Source of the DNA: Ignatzschineria indica
GTDB lineage: Bacteria > Pseudomonadota > Gammaproteobacteria > Cardiobacteriales > Wohlfahrtiimonadaceae
DNA length: 64,000 nt
NCBI RefSeq assembly: GCF_003121925.1
Contig: NZ_QEWR01000002.1
Span: 806,001 to 870,000 of the forward strand
Reading direction: 5' to 3'
Below, in pieces: positions 35,585-45,214 of the stretch (positions within the stretch are counted from its first letter, which is position 1; each line of letters starts with the position of its first letter). The translations under genes were made by a program, and so were the position numbers. The notes below the pieces were generated by a model, which searched no databases, was not told where the DNA came from, and saw only the letters and a list, made by a program, of their open reading frames with translations.

Positions 35585-35667
35585 CGGAAAAAGAAGAGAA
35601 GCTAAAATCAATAACGCCTTCTCTCAGATGTCGATACACAACTTTAAAAATTAGAAGAACAAAAATA

Positions 35668-35720
35668 AAAAGAGAGAGAATTACCAGAATTTAAAAACTA
35701 CTGGAAATCTCTCTCTTTCT
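35668..35720. terminator. Bidirectional terminator between corA and the META gene
   Basis: An A/G-rich arm with AGAGAGAGAATTACCAG (35671-35687) pairs with CTGGAAATCTCTCTCTTTCT (35701-35720) with a few mismatches, between two convergent genes. T-rich ends occur on both strands. Confidence 0.7.
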
Positions 35721-35737
35721 ATTGACTTAAAAAACCA

Positions 35738-36478
35738 CTATTGCTGAGTGTTAGAGTCATCTGCTGATGGGTGACCAACGGGAACCACCTCCCCTTGCTC
35801 TACAATCATATCTAAAACATGCTTCGCAGCGCCATCCTCTGATTGATACTCTTTTAAGCGAAGACGATACTCATAATTCTCAACCGGCGTAAATCCTTCA
35901 ATCTCCCCAGTATATATCTCCCACTCACTATTTTTATCTTCTCTTACCTGCAAACACCCTGCTTCTTGCTCTTCACAAGGAGTACGTTCTGCAGAGATAT
36001 AGTAAAAAACGCGCTCGTAAAGCTTTGCTTTGATATCGAGATATTTTCCTTGATCTAACTCAACAGGAAGATAATGAGAGACCTTTTCACCCGGCACCGT
36101 TCCCACTAAATAGAGAGCATCTCCCTCTCTGACCATTTTAGGTGTAGAGATCATAAATTGTGAGATCCGCTCATCAAGCTTTTGTAGTTCAGGATCACAC
36201 GCCATCATCGTTGATGCTAAAGCGGCTCCTGCTCGCCCCTCTTTCACTCTAAAGGCACCATTATCTTTAAGATAAACCTGCCCCATCAATATATTGCAAC
36301 CACCGTGTACTGAGAAGTGATGCGCCTCTTGATCTAACACCACCTTTACATCATGCTCTTTCGATAGTGGTGTAATATTCAATGTCTCTGTTGCCATACC
36401 CACCATTGCAATACTACTTCCTAGTAATCCAGCAACGGCGATTTGACTCCATCTCTCTCTCCATCTACTCAACTTCAT
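35738..36478 (-). CDS. Exported META-domain / DUF4377 protein
   Basis: The 246-residue protein begins with a basic stretch and a hydrophobic segment (about 10-30), fitting export. Residues about 35-125 resemble a META (HslJ-like) domain, with GGCNILMGQVYL and STMMACDPELQKLDERIS, the cysteine pair typical of that fold. Residues about 150-215 match DUF4377: FYYISAERTPCEEQEAGCLQ and WEIYTGEIEGFTPVENYEYR. META proteins are linked to stress and antibiotic tolerance in E. coli; the joint role with DUF4377 is unknown. It converges with corA and is a single-gene unit. Confidence 0.8.
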   Translation of the reverse strand: MKLSRWRERWSQIAVAGLLGSSIAMVGMATETLNITPLSKEHDVKVVLDQEAHHFSVHGGCNILMGQVYLKDNGAFRVKEGRAGAALASTMMACDPELQKLDERISQFMISTPKMVREGDALYLVGTVPGEKVSHYLPVELDQGKYLDIKAKLYERVFYYISAERTPCEEQEAGCLQVREDKNSEWEIYTGEIEGFTPVENYEYRLRLKEYQSEDGAAKHVLDMIVEQGEVVPVGHPSADDSNTQQ

Positions 36479-36647
36479 TACCTTTCCTCTTATTTAATAA
36501 AAGAATTAAAAGATCACTCCAACATCGAAGGGATGTAAAAAGCACCATTATTCGATTGTATCATGATTTTCTGACCATCAATCAAGTGATCAAATAAGAT
36601 TAAAACCCTCTATCCTGCGCTATTATTAAACAAACCCTAAAATAAAG

Positions 36648-36675
36648 ATGACAAATGAATTTTATTTCGTATAAT
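36648..36675 (+). promoter_or_regulatory. Promoter of the tRNA-Asp cluster
   Basis: ATGACA (36648-36653) and a perfect TATAAT (36670-36675) are 16 bases apart. Transcription would begin near 36682, 35 bases before the first tRNA. Confidence 0.75.
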
Positions 36676-36716
36676 AGCAATCCTTGTTTAAGAGGAAGCT
36701 CAAAGACAAGTATAGC

Positions 36717-36793
36717 GGAGTGGTAGTTCAGCTGGTTAGAATACCTGCCTGTCACGCAGGGGGTCGCGGGTTCGAATCCCGTCCATTCCGCCA
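36717..36793 (+). tRNA. tRNA-Asp (GTC), copy 1
   Basis: The 77-base gene with encoded CCA folds as a cloverleaf: acceptor GGAGTGG / CCATTCC, anticodon stem CCTGC...GCAGG with loop reading TGTCACG-type sequence and anticodon GTC, and the T arm GCGGGTTCGAATCCCGT. It is the first of three identical copies. Confidence 0.97.
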
Positions 36794-36826
36794 CTAATTT
36801 AAAATATGAAGTTATTAGTTTTACGT

Positions 36827-36864
36827 TTTACAATTCATTATTTACAATTCATTATTTACAATTC
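36827..36864. repeat. 14-bp tandem repeat in the tRNA spacer
   Basis: TTTACAATTCATTA is present twice in perfect tandem (36827, 36841) and a third time in part (36855), between tRNA-Asp copies 1 and 2. Confidence 0.85.
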
Positions 36865-37026
36865 GAGCTACAATAAATTATTGTAAAGAGTTGCATCTTT
36901 CTCAAAGAGTGATTAGAATAATCCTTTGTAAAAGAAGTTATAAATAGAGTTGTAAAAATTGCGATAAAAATCTTACGATTAAATCGTATCACTGAAAACA
37001 AGTAACTTCATATCACAATCTAACAC

Positions 37027-37103
37027 GGAGTGGTAGTTCAGCTGGTTAGAATACCTGCCTGTCACGCAGGGGGTCGCGGGTTCGAATCCCGTCCATTCCG
37101 CCA
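37027..37103 (+). tRNA. tRNA-Asp (GTC), copy 2
   Basis: The sequence is identical to the copy at 36717 over all 77 bases. It follows 233 bases later; that spacer has three units of TTTACAATTCATTA (from 36827). Confidence 0.97.
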
Positions 37104-37187
37104 TATTTTAAGTTGTTAAATGTGATCTATATTCACTTTGAATCTGATCTATTTAACAAAGCTATTAAGAGTAGCAATTCTAATCTC

Positions 37188-37264
37188 GGAGTGGTAGTTC
37201 AGCTGGTTAGAATACCTGCCTGTCACGCAGGGGGTCGCGGGTTCGAATCCCGTCCATTCCGCCA
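37188..37264 (+). tRNA. tRNA-Asp (GTC), copy 3
   Basis: A third identical 77-base copy, 84 bases after the second and followed at once by a strong terminator at 37275-37302. Confidence 0.97.
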
Positions 37265-37274
37265 TTATTAGAGA

Positions 37275-37302
37275 GCCTAGATCGAAAAATCTAGGCTTTT
37301 TT
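37275..37302 (+). terminator. Terminator of the tRNA-Asp cluster
   Basis: GCCTAGAT (37275-37282) pairs with ATCTAGGC (37289-37296) around a 6-base loop and is followed by six T. Confidence 0.93.
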
Positions 37303-37375
37303 ATTATCTGCGATAAACTCGATAGTGATCTAATGATATCCTTGATCTTATTTCCCGCTCAAGAGGAGAAGTTTT

Positions 37376-38302
37376 ATGAAGCCCTTCCCTGCTTCTCTTA
37401 CCGTAGAGACCTTATGCCTATCGATACAAAATCGACAACACCAACAACAGATACATCTACTTCTTAAACAATCTAAAACTTTATCTAAAGTTATTTTGGC
37501 TGTGACATTTCTACTCATCAGCCACTCCATTGCTCATGCATGGCATACGATCGCCTCTCCTAGCAACAATGAGCAGACGGTCATTTTAGGAAGCTATGCC
37601 AATGGATGTATCGATGGCGCAGTCACGATTCCCACCATAGGATTGAGCTATCAACAGGTAAGACCTAGTCGTAATCGACACTATGGTGCGCCAGAAATGG
37701 CAGATTTTATCGCAAAAATCGATCGCTGGGCATTGAGCGAAAATCAGATTCTCATCTTTGGCGATATCTCTCAGCCAAGAGGCGGTCCTGCTAACTTTGG
37801 TCATGCAAGCCATCAAACTGGGCTAGATATTGATATCTGGTTTGAAGATCGTAATGAACCACTTCCAGAATCGCTGATTGAAACACTGGTAACACCCTCC
37901 GTCGTCAACCCTAAAAAAGGGGAACTCAATCAACATTGGCGCCCCTTCTACCGCGATCTACTCTACTACAGTGCAACCGACCCTCAAACAGAGCGAATCT
38001 TTATCAATCCCGTTATTAAAGCAGCACTCTGTCAAAGTGAAGAAGATCGAAGCTGGCTACAAAAATTACGCCCTTGGTTTGGCCATGATTCTCACTTTCA
38101 TATCCGCCTACAATGCCCTAAAGGTAGCGAACATTGCATCCCTCAAGCACCGATACCTGTAGGTGATGGCTGTAATCAAGATCTACAAAATTGGGTCAAT
38201 GATCAGATCAACTGGCATCTTAATCCACCTAAAAAGTCAGCACCCATCGATAAGCCACCTAAAATTTTGCCGGTCGAATGCCAAATGATCAAAAACAAGT
38301 AG
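37376..38302 (+). CDS. mepA: Penicillin-insensitive murein endopeptidase
   Basis: MepA (308 residues) is a periplasmic LAS-type zinc peptidase (M74) that cuts D-Ala-mDAP crosslinks in peptidoglycan. Zinc ligands are seen in GHASHQTGLDIDIWF (His and Asp) and in HDSHFHIRLQCP (HxH). Conserved cysteines (GCIDGA, LQCPKG, EHCIP, DGCNQ) fit disulphides. The hydrophobic export segment VILAVTFLLISHSIAHA begins only at residue 39, so either the signal peptide has a long N-region or translation starts later; AGGAG before ATG 37376 supports the long form. Confidence 0.93.
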   Translation: MKPFPASLTVETLCLSIQNRQHQQQIHLLLKQSKTLSKVILAVTFLLISHSIAHAWHTIASPSNNEQTVILGSYANGCIDGAVTIPTIGLSYQQVRPSRNRHYGAPEMADFIAKIDRWALSENQILIFGDISQPRGGPANFGHASHQTGLDIDIWFEDRNEPLPESLIETLVTPSVVNPKKGELNQHWRPFYRDLLYYSATDPQTERIFINPVIKAALCQSEEDRSWLQKLRPWFGHDSHFHIRLQCPKGSEHCIPQAPIPVGDGCNQDLQNWVNDQINWHLNPPKKSAPIDKPPKILPVECQMIKNK

Positions 38303-38479
38303 AAGAAGCGCAGCAAAAGAGCGATAAGAAGGATTAAAAGAGTTCGCTTCTTTTAAGAAGGAATCGGCTTAATCCTGCTCCAGAGCATTCATAGTAGTTG
38401 CTTTATAGCCTTATTTTCGGTAACTTTACCCCTCTCAACGCTCTTTCAATGAGTTTATCAAATAAGGACATGGTAGATT

Positions 38480-38986
38480 GTGACTAATAAAAAAGCCTCT
38501 ATTATCGCTATTATTGCGGTTGTAATTATCTTTATGATCTATGATCGTTTCAAACCTCTTTCAGAAGAGAAGATTATTGCAAAACAGGGTGTTGCCACAC
38601 TCTATCTTGATAATAGCTATAAAAATATCGACTCTACCCAAGCACCCGCCGGCACACTTTTAGCACAATACTCTAATCGCCATGATATCACCGTCATGGT
38701 AACAGGCAGTCACCTCACAGCTGATGAGGCGAAGGATTCATTAGAGAATTATAGTGAAAAGTTGATTAAGGGCGCGCCAGAAGGAACATCTGTCGAGCTA
38801 CTTGAAGTTATTCCTCAATTAGATGAGATCTATTACACCATCACTGCCCCAGAGAAACTCTATACCTGGCAGCGTTTAAAACGAGATGGCGATCAACTCA
38901 CCGTTATAGCTGTTACCGCTGAAGAGGAGAACCCCAAGGTTGATCCTTTAGTGATTCTCAAAGAAGCGCAATTTGGAGCTCATTAA
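38480..38986 (+). CDS. Membrane-anchored protein of unknown function
   Basis: I do not recognise this 168-residue protein. It has one N-terminal membrane helix (ASIIAIIAVVIIFMIY, residues 6-21) and a soluble part that should face the periplasm, with no cysteine and no motif I can name. It uses GTG at 38480; AAGGA is 11 bases before it, and codon use is like the neighbours. It follows mepA by 177 bases and is followed by a hairpin terminator. Confidence 0.7.
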   Translation: MTNKKASIIAIIAVVIIFMIYDRFKPLSEEKIIAKQGVATLYLDNSYKNIDSTQAPAGTLLAQYSNRHDITVMVTGSHLTADEAKDSLENYSEKLIKGAPEGTSVELLEVIPQLDEIYYTITAPEKLYTWQRLKRDGDQLTVIAVTAEEENPKVDPLVILKEAQFGAH

Positions 38987-39100
38987 ACTCAATCATGAGT
39001 GAGCTTTAAATAGCAAATATCAATTATGCTCACATCAGATTCAATAGAGAAGAGATTCATGTCTGCATTCAAATATTATTCAAATATTATTCAAATATAT

Positions 39101-39129
39101 AAAGGGGAGCCTCTATTAGCTCCCCTTTT
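39101..39129 (+). terminator. Terminator after the membrane-anchored unknown gene
   Basis: AAGGGGAGC (39101-39109) pairs with GCTCCCCTT (39118-39126), followed by TT and a pyrimidine tail. Two 11-base copies of AAATATTATTC (39070, 39081) lie just before it. Confidence 0.8.
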
Positions 39130-39240
39130 CTGCTTATCATATCTGAGGCTTAATAATCGCCAAGAGTTACCAAGCTATCAAGAACCATCAACAAGAATAG
39201 CAATAACTCATAAGCCTCATTCGCGCTTATCACTCAACCA

Positions 39241-39651
39241 TTAATATCCCCAAGCGCCCCAAGCGAAAGGTCCATCAAAGAACATACCATTATCCCATGC
39301 TGCATCGGCATTTGCCCAAGCGGCCATCTGCTCTGCTTGCATCTGATTCTCTTCACGATAATCTTTCCATGCCATGTTATAACACGATTGGAAGAGTGGA
39401 TTATTGACAGCTGCAACATATTTTGCTTCAAAAACTTTACGCTCAGCTGCAGTTAAATGAGCGACATTAGGCATCTCTTTCATCAGCTCTGCTGCTTGTG
39501 GACTACATTGTGAAGCTAACGCCACCTGCGTATCTAACATCTGTGCTGCTTGCTCCTTTGCTTCCGCCGCCTTCTCTGCCGGTGTTACAGCACATGCCGC
39601 AAGAAACATCACTGCACAAGATAACAGAGCGACTCTCATCATCGATTTCAT
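39241..39651 (-). CDS. Small putative lipoprotein
   Basis: The 136-residue protein starts with a lipoprotein signal peptide, MMRVALLSCAVMFLAAC, with the lipobox LAAC, so the cysteine at residue 20 or so should be lipidated. The mature part is Ala/Glu/Gln-rich and ends with an aromatic, Gly-rich tail (FDGPFAWGAWGY). ATG 39651 is chosen because AGAAGGA is near it and it puts the signal peptide at the start; the frame is open further to 39711. Function and sorting (inner or outer membrane) are not known; residue +2 is Ala, which does not favour inner-membrane retention. Confidence 0.75.
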   Translation of the reverse strand: MKSMMRVALLSCAVMFLAACAVTPAEKAAEAKEQAAQMLDTQVALASQCSPQAAELMKEMPNVAHLTAAERKVFEAKYVAAVNNPLFQSCYNMAWKDYREENQMQAEQMAAWANADAAWDNGMFFDGPFAWGAWGY

Positions 39652-40057
39652 ATCTAATATCCTTCTATTTCCAGTCATTATAAAAGAGCTTAAAAAAGAA
39701 GCTCGCTTCACTCATTTAGAGACTTAAGTGTAAAGGCTTAAGTCCCTAAGTGATTAACTATTAATTGTGAATTGTTAATTTGTTAGTTATTGGTTGTTGG
39801 TTGTTAATTGTTAATTGTTAACTATCAATACCTCAACAACTTATCGTTCAAGTAGAAGTGGATCAATCCTTTAACTTTCTCCTAAACTTTAACATTATTT
39901 TACCATCACAACGATAGGGGAAATAGGATTGAGAAAAAATAGTAACCACTCAAACAAAAAGGCAGCTCTCTTTAAAAGAGCTGCCCTCTCTTTTGAATTA
40001 TTAACCGATCGCTATGACCGGTCACTTCATTAATTCAGAAAATAGATTGGAGAGTAT
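39652..40057. other. Intergenic region with TTAATTGT-type repeats
   Basis: The 406 bases between the pyc stop and the lipoprotein start hold many short variants of GTTAATTGTTA and GGTTGTT (39765-39820) and the pyc terminator. I see no gene. Confidence 0.55.
39955..39985 (-). terminator. Terminator of pyc
   Basis: GGCAGCTCT (39961-39969) pairs with AGAGCTGCC (39977-39985) around a 7-base loop; read on the minus strand it is followed by TTTTTGTTTG. It lies 73 bases past the pyc stop. Confidence 0.85.
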
Positions 40058-43000
40058 CTATTGATCGATCTCAACAAGAAGATCTTCCGCTTCTACCACG
40101 TCACCTTTTGCTACAAGTACCCGCTCGATCGCACCTGACGCTTCTGCACGGATGGTTGTCTCCATCTTCATCGCTTCTAGCGTTACAATCGCATCTCCCT
40201 CCTTCACAATATCGCCCACCTTAACATGAACTGTACCAACAACGCCCGGCATCATCGCCGCAACATGGTAAGGATTTCCCTTCTCACGCTTCTCTCTTAA
40301 AGGTAGATCAGACGTTAACTCATTTTTAGGAATTGAGAATGCTCTAATCTCACCATTGAGTTCGAAGAAGACATTACAGTGACCTGTAGCATCAGGAAGA
40401 GAGATCGCTAATAGCTTAATTAGGAGATCCTTTCCTTGCTCTAGAGAGACTGTATGATAAGTATCTTTCTCTGGTCCATAGAAGAAGATCTTCGAAGGAA
40501 TATTAGAGACATTGCCATACTTCTCTTGATGCGCTTTAAACTCCTTAAACACTGTAGGATACATCAGGTAAGAAGCGAGATCCGTCTCTGAAACCTCATA
40601 ACCCAATGCCGCTTCCAAATTCTCTTTTTCAGCAACAAGATCAACAGGTGGGAGATGCGCCCCCGGACGCCCCTCAATCGGTTTCTCATCTTTTAAGACT
40701 TTCTTGGTAATATCTTCAGGGAAACCACCTTCAGGAATTCCCAACTCACCCTTTAAAAGCCCAACGACAGATTGTGGGAATGCAATTTCACGATTAGGAT
40801 CTAATACATCTTCAGCTTTAATATCTTGAGTGACCATCATTAAAGCCATATCACCCACAACTTTAGAGCTAGGGGTAACCTTCACAATATCCCCTAAGAG
40901 CTGATTGACTTCGGCATAAGCTTTAGAGACCTCGTTCCAACGCGGCTCTAGCCCCATTGATCGCGCCTGCTCTCTTAAGTTAGTATATTGTCCACCCGGC
41001 ATCTCATGGTTATAAACATCTGAAGTACCAGATCGTAGTGTCGATTCAAAAGGCGCATAAATTGAGCGCACACCTTCCCAATAAGTAGAGATCTGATGCA
41101 TCGCATCAACATCAATTCTTGATTCGCGCTCACTCCCTTTTAACGCATGGATAATCGATCCCATCGGAGGTTGACTCGTTAAACCTGAGAGGCTATCCAT
41201 CGCCGTATCAACAGCATCCACTCCCGCTTCAATAGCAGCTAAAACAGAAGCCGCTGACATACCTGATGTGTCATGCGTATGGAAATGGATGGGTAATTCG
41301 ATCTCCTCTTTCAATGCTTTAACTAATGCTTTCGCCGCTTCAGGACGACAAACACCCGCCATATCTTTAATACCGATAATATGCGCACCCGCTTTCTCTA
41401 ACGCTTTTGCTAACTTCACATAGTAGTTGAGATGATATTTAGGTCGTTTTGCATCGAAGAGATCCGCCGTGTAACAGATCGTTCCCTCAACTAACTTTCC
41501 TGACTCTAAGACGCTATCGATCGAAACGCGCATATTATCCACAATATTGAGTGAATCGAAGATACGGAAGAGATCAATCCCTTTTTCAGCCGCTTGCTTC
41601 ACAAAATATTGAATGACATTATCGGGGTAACTGGTATAACCAACACCATTGACACCCCTTAAGAGCATCTGGAAGAGTGTTCCTGGAATCATCTCTCTTA
41701 GACGAACTAATCGCTCCCAAGGATCTTCATTTAAAAAGCGCATCGACACATCAAATGTTGCGCCACCCCAGCACTCTAAAGAGAAGAGTTCGGGCATTAA
41801 CTCGGCATAATAAGGGGCAATATCCCAAAGATCTTGAGAACGCATTCTTGTGGCAAAGAGCGATTGATGCGCATCACGCATTGTTGTGTCGGTAATTAGA
41901 ATCTCTTTCTGCTCACGCATCCAATCAGAAAATCCTTTAGGACCCAACTCTAAAAGAAGATCACGAGAGCCTTTAACAGGTGCGCGCTCTCCTCGCTCTA
42001 ACTGCGGTAATATCGGCTTGATAAAATGTTTAGGGATTGCTCTTCCTTCCAATTCAGGATGACCATTAACTGCCACATCTCCCAAAAATTTCAGAATAGA
42101 GTTTGATCGATCTTGACGCTCTTTCAGATCGAAAAGCTCTGGATTTTGATCAATAAATTTCGTTGTATAATCACCAGCAATAAATTTCGGGTGATTAATG
42201 ACATTTTCAACAAAGGAGAGGTTAGTAGAGACGCCTCTAATGCGGAATTCACGCAATGCTCGATCCATACGCTCAATCGCTTCAAGATCATTATTCCCCC
42301 AAGTGGTCACCTTCACTAAGAGCGAATCATAGTAGGGTGAAATAACGGCACCTGAGTAAGCTGTTCCCCCATCAAGACGGATACCAAATCCAGCAGGAGA
42401 ACGATAAGCAATAATCGTTCCTGTTCCTGGGAGGAAGTTATTTGCAGGATCTTCCGTTGTAACACGGCATTGTAAAGCACTTCCCTTCAACTTAATATCA
42501 GCTTGTGGCGGAACGACCATCTCTGATGAGCCGATTCTCGCTCCTTCTGCGACCTGAATTTGTGCTTTTACTAGATCAACACCCGTCACCTCTTCTGTAA
42601 CGGTGTGCTCTACCTGAATACGAGGATTAACCTCAATAAAGTAGAATTGCTCGGTATCGGCATCCATCAAAAACTCAACTGTTCCGGCATTACTATATTG
42701 AACAGCTCGCCCCAATTTCAATGCGCTTTCACATATCTCCTCTCGCTTCTCTTGCGAGAGATAGGGTGCCGGCGCACGCTCAACAACCTTCTGATGACGT
42801 CTCTGTACAGAACAATCTCGCTCCCAAAGGTGGACAATATTGCCATGCTGATCCCCAAGAAGCTGAACTTCAACGTGGCGCGCGCGTTCAATTAACTTCT
42901 CAAAATAGACCTCATCATTACCAAAAGCAGCTAATGCTTCTCCTCTTGCTTCACGCACAGAATCCATCAGTGTCGATTCATCATAGATTGCACGCATACC

Positions 43001-43528
43001 ACGACCGCCACCGCCCCAGCTCGCTTTGAGCATGACCGGATAACCAATCTCTTTTGCGATACGCTTGATCGACTCTTCATCTCGAGGTAGTGCTTCTGAT
43101 GCCGGCATTACCGGAACACCTGCTGAAATCGCAGCATTTCGCGCAGCAACTTTGTTACCTAAAGTATTTAACACATCATATGAAGGACCTATAAAGATAA
43201 TTCCATTTTCCCGGCAAGCTTTCGCAAAGTCAGGATTCTCCGCTAGGAAGCCATAACCAGGATGGATTGCATCGGTATTGGTCTCTTTTGCGATACGGAT
43301 AATATCATCAATATCAAGATAAGCCTCTAAGGGTAATTTCCCACGGCCTACTACGTAACTCTCATCAGCATTAAATCGATGTGCAGATCGACGATCCTGC
43401 TCCGCATAAATTCCAACGGTCTTAATCCCTAACTCCGCAGCAGCACGAATAATACGAATAGCTATCTCGGAACGGTTCGCGACTAGAATCTTTTTAATCT
43501 TTCTATCTGATGATGATTCGACAGACAT
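40058..43528 (-). CDS. pyc: Pyruvate carboxylase, single-chain
   Basis: The 1156-residue enzyme makes oxaloacetate from pyruvate and bicarbonate with ATP. Domains in order: biotin carboxylase (about 10-460; KILVANRSEIAIRIIRAA, SWGGGGRGMR, LWERDCSVQRRHQKVVE, FIEVNPRIQVEHTVTEE), carboxyltransferase (about 545-815; DTTMRDAHQSLFATR, GGATFDVSMRFL, IKDMAG, HFHTHDTSG), the central tetramerisation region, and the biotin domain (about 1085-1156) with the biotinyl lysine K1121 in LEAMKMETT. All catalytic domains are intact. A single chain contrasts with the two-subunit PycA/PycB of pseudomonads. The gene is monocistronic. Confidence 0.96.
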   Translation of the reverse strand: MSVESSSDRKIKKILVANRSEIAIRIIRAAAELGIKTVGIYAEQDRRSAHRFNADESYVVGRGKLPLEAYLDIDDIIRIAKETNTDAIHPGYGFLAENPDFAKACRENGIIFIGPSYDVLNTLGNKVAARNAAISAGVPVMPASEALPRDEESIKRIAKEIGYPVMLKASWGGGGRGMRAIYDESTLMDSVREARGEALAAFGNDEVYFEKLIERARHVEVQLLGDQHGNIVHLWERDCSVQRRHQKVVERAPAPYLSQEKREEICESALKLGRAVQYSNAGTVEFLMDADTEQFYFIEVNPRIQVEHTVTEEVTGVDLVKAQIQVAEGARIGSSEMVVPPQADIKLKGSALQCRVTTEDPANNFLPGTGTIIAYRSPAGFGIRLDGGTAYSGAVISPYYDSLLVKVTTWGNNDLEAIERMDRALREFRIRGVSTNLSFVENVINHPKFIAGDYTTKFIDQNPELFDLKERQDRSNSILKFLGDVAVNGHPELEGRAIPKHFIKPILPQLERGERAPVKGSRDLLLELGPKGFSDWMREQKEILITDTTMRDAHQSLFATRMRSQDLWDIAPYYAELMPELFSLECWGGATFDVSMRFLNEDPWERLVRLREMIPGTLFQMLLRGVNGVGYTSYPDNVIQYFVKQAAEKGIDLFRIFDSLNIVDNMRVSIDSVLESGKLVEGTICYTADLFDAKRPKYHLNYYVKLAKALEKAGAHIIGIKDMAGVCRPEAAKALVKALKEEIELPIHFHTHDTSGMSAASVLAAIEAGVDAVDTAMDSLSGLTSQPPMGSIIHALKGSERESRIDVDAMHQISTYWEGVRSIYAPFESTLRSGTSDVYNHEMPGGQYTNLREQARSMGLEPRWNEVSKAYAEVNQLLGDIVKVTPSSKVVGDMALMMVTQDIKAEDVLDPNREIAFPQSVVGLLKGELGIPEGGFPEDITKKVLKDEKPIEGRPGAHLPPVDLVAEKENLEAALGYEVSETDLASYLMYPTVFKEFKAHQEKYGNVSNIPSKIFFYGPEKDTYHTVSLEQGKDLLIKLLAISLPDATGHCNVFFELNGEIRAFSIPKNELTSDLPLREKREKGNPYHVAAMMPGVVGTVHVKVGDIVKEGDAIVTLEAMKMETTIRAEASGAIERVLVAKGDVVEAEDLLVEIDQ

Positions 43529-43927
43529 AGGTCTTCCTCCATTTTTAGTACGTCACTTTAATATTTTTATATCGCCTCTTTTAGGCGAGCGTTATTTCGT
43601 TTCATCTTTTAAACTACACAAACACTACAACAATACATCAAACATTACCGCTTTCATAATATTTTATCCCGATTGATAAATAAATTAACGGAGAGATAAG
43701 GATAAAGCGAATCAATTATTAATTAAAATTAGATAATTTTATAAGAATATATTGCAATATAAACCCCAATAAAGTCGAGATATATCAAAAATAGAGAGTC
43801 TGCCGAATGATCCCTTCTTTTATCCCTAAAGAGCATTGACCACCCCTTTAGAGGGCAATAAAGATATCTATAAAGATACCTATAAAGATGCAATAAGGTC
43901 ATCATGCCGGAAGAGAGATAACACAGC

Positions 43928-43964
43928 TGATTAAATTATTGATTAAACTATTGATTAAAACTAT
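43928..43964. repeat. 12-bp tandem repeat in the pyc-yafD gap
   Basis: TGATTAAATTAT, TGATTAAACTAT and TGATTAAAACTAT follow each other without gaps. Confidence 0.85.
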
Positions 43965-44201
43965 TTAATTAAAGCGATTAATCATCAATAGTTATCAGGC
44001 GTCATCAATAATCACATCATAGAAGCGCTATTTTGGTAAATATTTCCCATCATTTATCACTTCGTGTAAAATTTTATATTAGAACTTTAAGTTTACATTC
44101 GATATTTAGGCTCAATATTTAGGTTCAATATTTATATATTGAGAGGCTTATTATTGAGATACAAGTCTAAATAGTCGATACTCACTCTATATTTATAGAT
44201 A

Positions 44202-44234
44202 GATTTATAGATTTATAGATTTATAGATTTATCG
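44202..44234. repeat. 8-bp tandem repeat upstream of yafD
   Basis: GATTTATA is repeated about four times (the last as GATTTATC), 80 bases upstream of yafD. Confidence 0.8.
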
Positions 44235-44315
44235 ATTAAATAAATTCAGTTGGTGCATTAAGATCTCAATGACTGTAACTTCAACCTTACTCTAACGACG
44301 ATTAACGATTCAATT

Positions 44316-45089
44316 ATGGCAAATCACAAAAATCATCTATTTCGGTTTACCGCTCAGCAAAATGGGAAAGAGACTCTTCATGGAGAGACGCGCCTCGATC
44401 GTTTCTATCCCTTCTCAAAAGATAATCGCCTTACGGTAATGGTTTGGAATATCTATAAACAACAAAAACTCAATTGGCTGCCACTTTTGACAGAGTATGG
44501 TAAAGATCGAGATCTCATCTTACTGCAAGAAGCAAAAGCCTCTGAAGAGTTGATTCAATTCTCTAAAAAACACTTCTTAGTCGGTGATCAAGTGCCGGCA
44601 ATTGAGATTACAAAAGATGCTTACGGCGTTATGACGCTCGCCTCAAGCTACCCACTCTATACCCGACCTTTTCGAACAACTGAGCCCTTTTTACGATTGG
44701 CAAAATCAGCGCTAGTAACGGTCTATCCTCTCTATGATAAGCGACTTTTGATGGTGGTGAATGTCCACTCAGTCAACTTCAGTTTAGGGGTCAAGATCTA
44801 CCGGGAGCAGATCCAATCGATTGCAGAACATGTGATTAACCATAATGGTCCTGTTATTTTTGCCGGCGATTTCAACACTTGGAGCCGAAAAAGACGCCAT
44901 CTCCTCTATCTTTTTACACGGAGAATGGGATTAAAGCCGGTCATTTTTAATGATGATCATCGCAAAGCATTCTTCAACTCTCCGCTCGATTTTGTCTTCT
45001 ACCGCGGATTACGACTTGAGAAGAGCGAGGTGATTAAGACGGATGCCTCAGATCACAATCCCCTTTTAGTCGATTTTAGGCTCCATTAG
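44316..45089 (+). CDS. yafD: YafD-family endonuclease/exonuclease/phosphatase protein
   Basis: The 257-residue protein closely follows E. coli YafD: VWNIYKQQKLNWLPLLTEYG, the metal-binding glutamate in LLQEAKASEEL, RLAKSALVTVYPL, MVVNVHSVNFSLGV, the catalytic AGDFNTWSRKRRHLLYLF, PLDFVFYRGL and SDHNPLLVDF. These are the EEP-superfamily motifs of Mg-dependent phosphodiesterases, so catalytic competence is likely; the natural substrate is not known. No strong ribosome site precedes ATG 44316. It converges with yigZ. Confidence 0.93.
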   Translation: MANHKNHLFRFTAQQNGKETLHGETRLDRFYPFSKDNRLTVMVWNIYKQQKLNWLPLLTEYGKDRDLILLQEAKASEELIQFSKKHFLVGDQVPAIEITKDAYGVMTLASSYPLYTRPFRTTEPFLRLAKSALVTVYPLYDKRLLMVVNVHSVNFSLGVKIYREQIQSIAEHVINHNGPVIFAGDFNTWSRKRRHLLYLFTRRMGLKPVIFNDDHRKAFFNSPLDFVFYRGLRLEKSEVIKTDASDHNPLLVDFRLH

Positions 45090-45214
45090 TGATTAGCGCG
45101 CCCCTTTCTTTACTGAAAAGGAAGACCCCAAATGCTATCAATCTAAAAATGTAAGCGTATAAGGAACTTAAAATCTAAGTCGACCATAAATTCTTCCTCT
45201 TCAGCATACCTTCC

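Larger units (their letters stand above)
43529..44315. other. Long AT-rich gap between pyc and yafD
   Basis: The 787 bases hold no gene that I can see. A perfect 6-bp hairpin TCGCCT / AGGCGA (43572-43588) lies 44 bases upstream of pyc. Short tandem units are frequent: about three 12-base units around TATAAAGAT (43858-43893), three around TGATTAAACTAT (43928-43964), ATATTTAGG copies (44100-44135), and GATTTATA copies (44202-44234). Divergent promoters must lie here. Confidence 0.6.
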
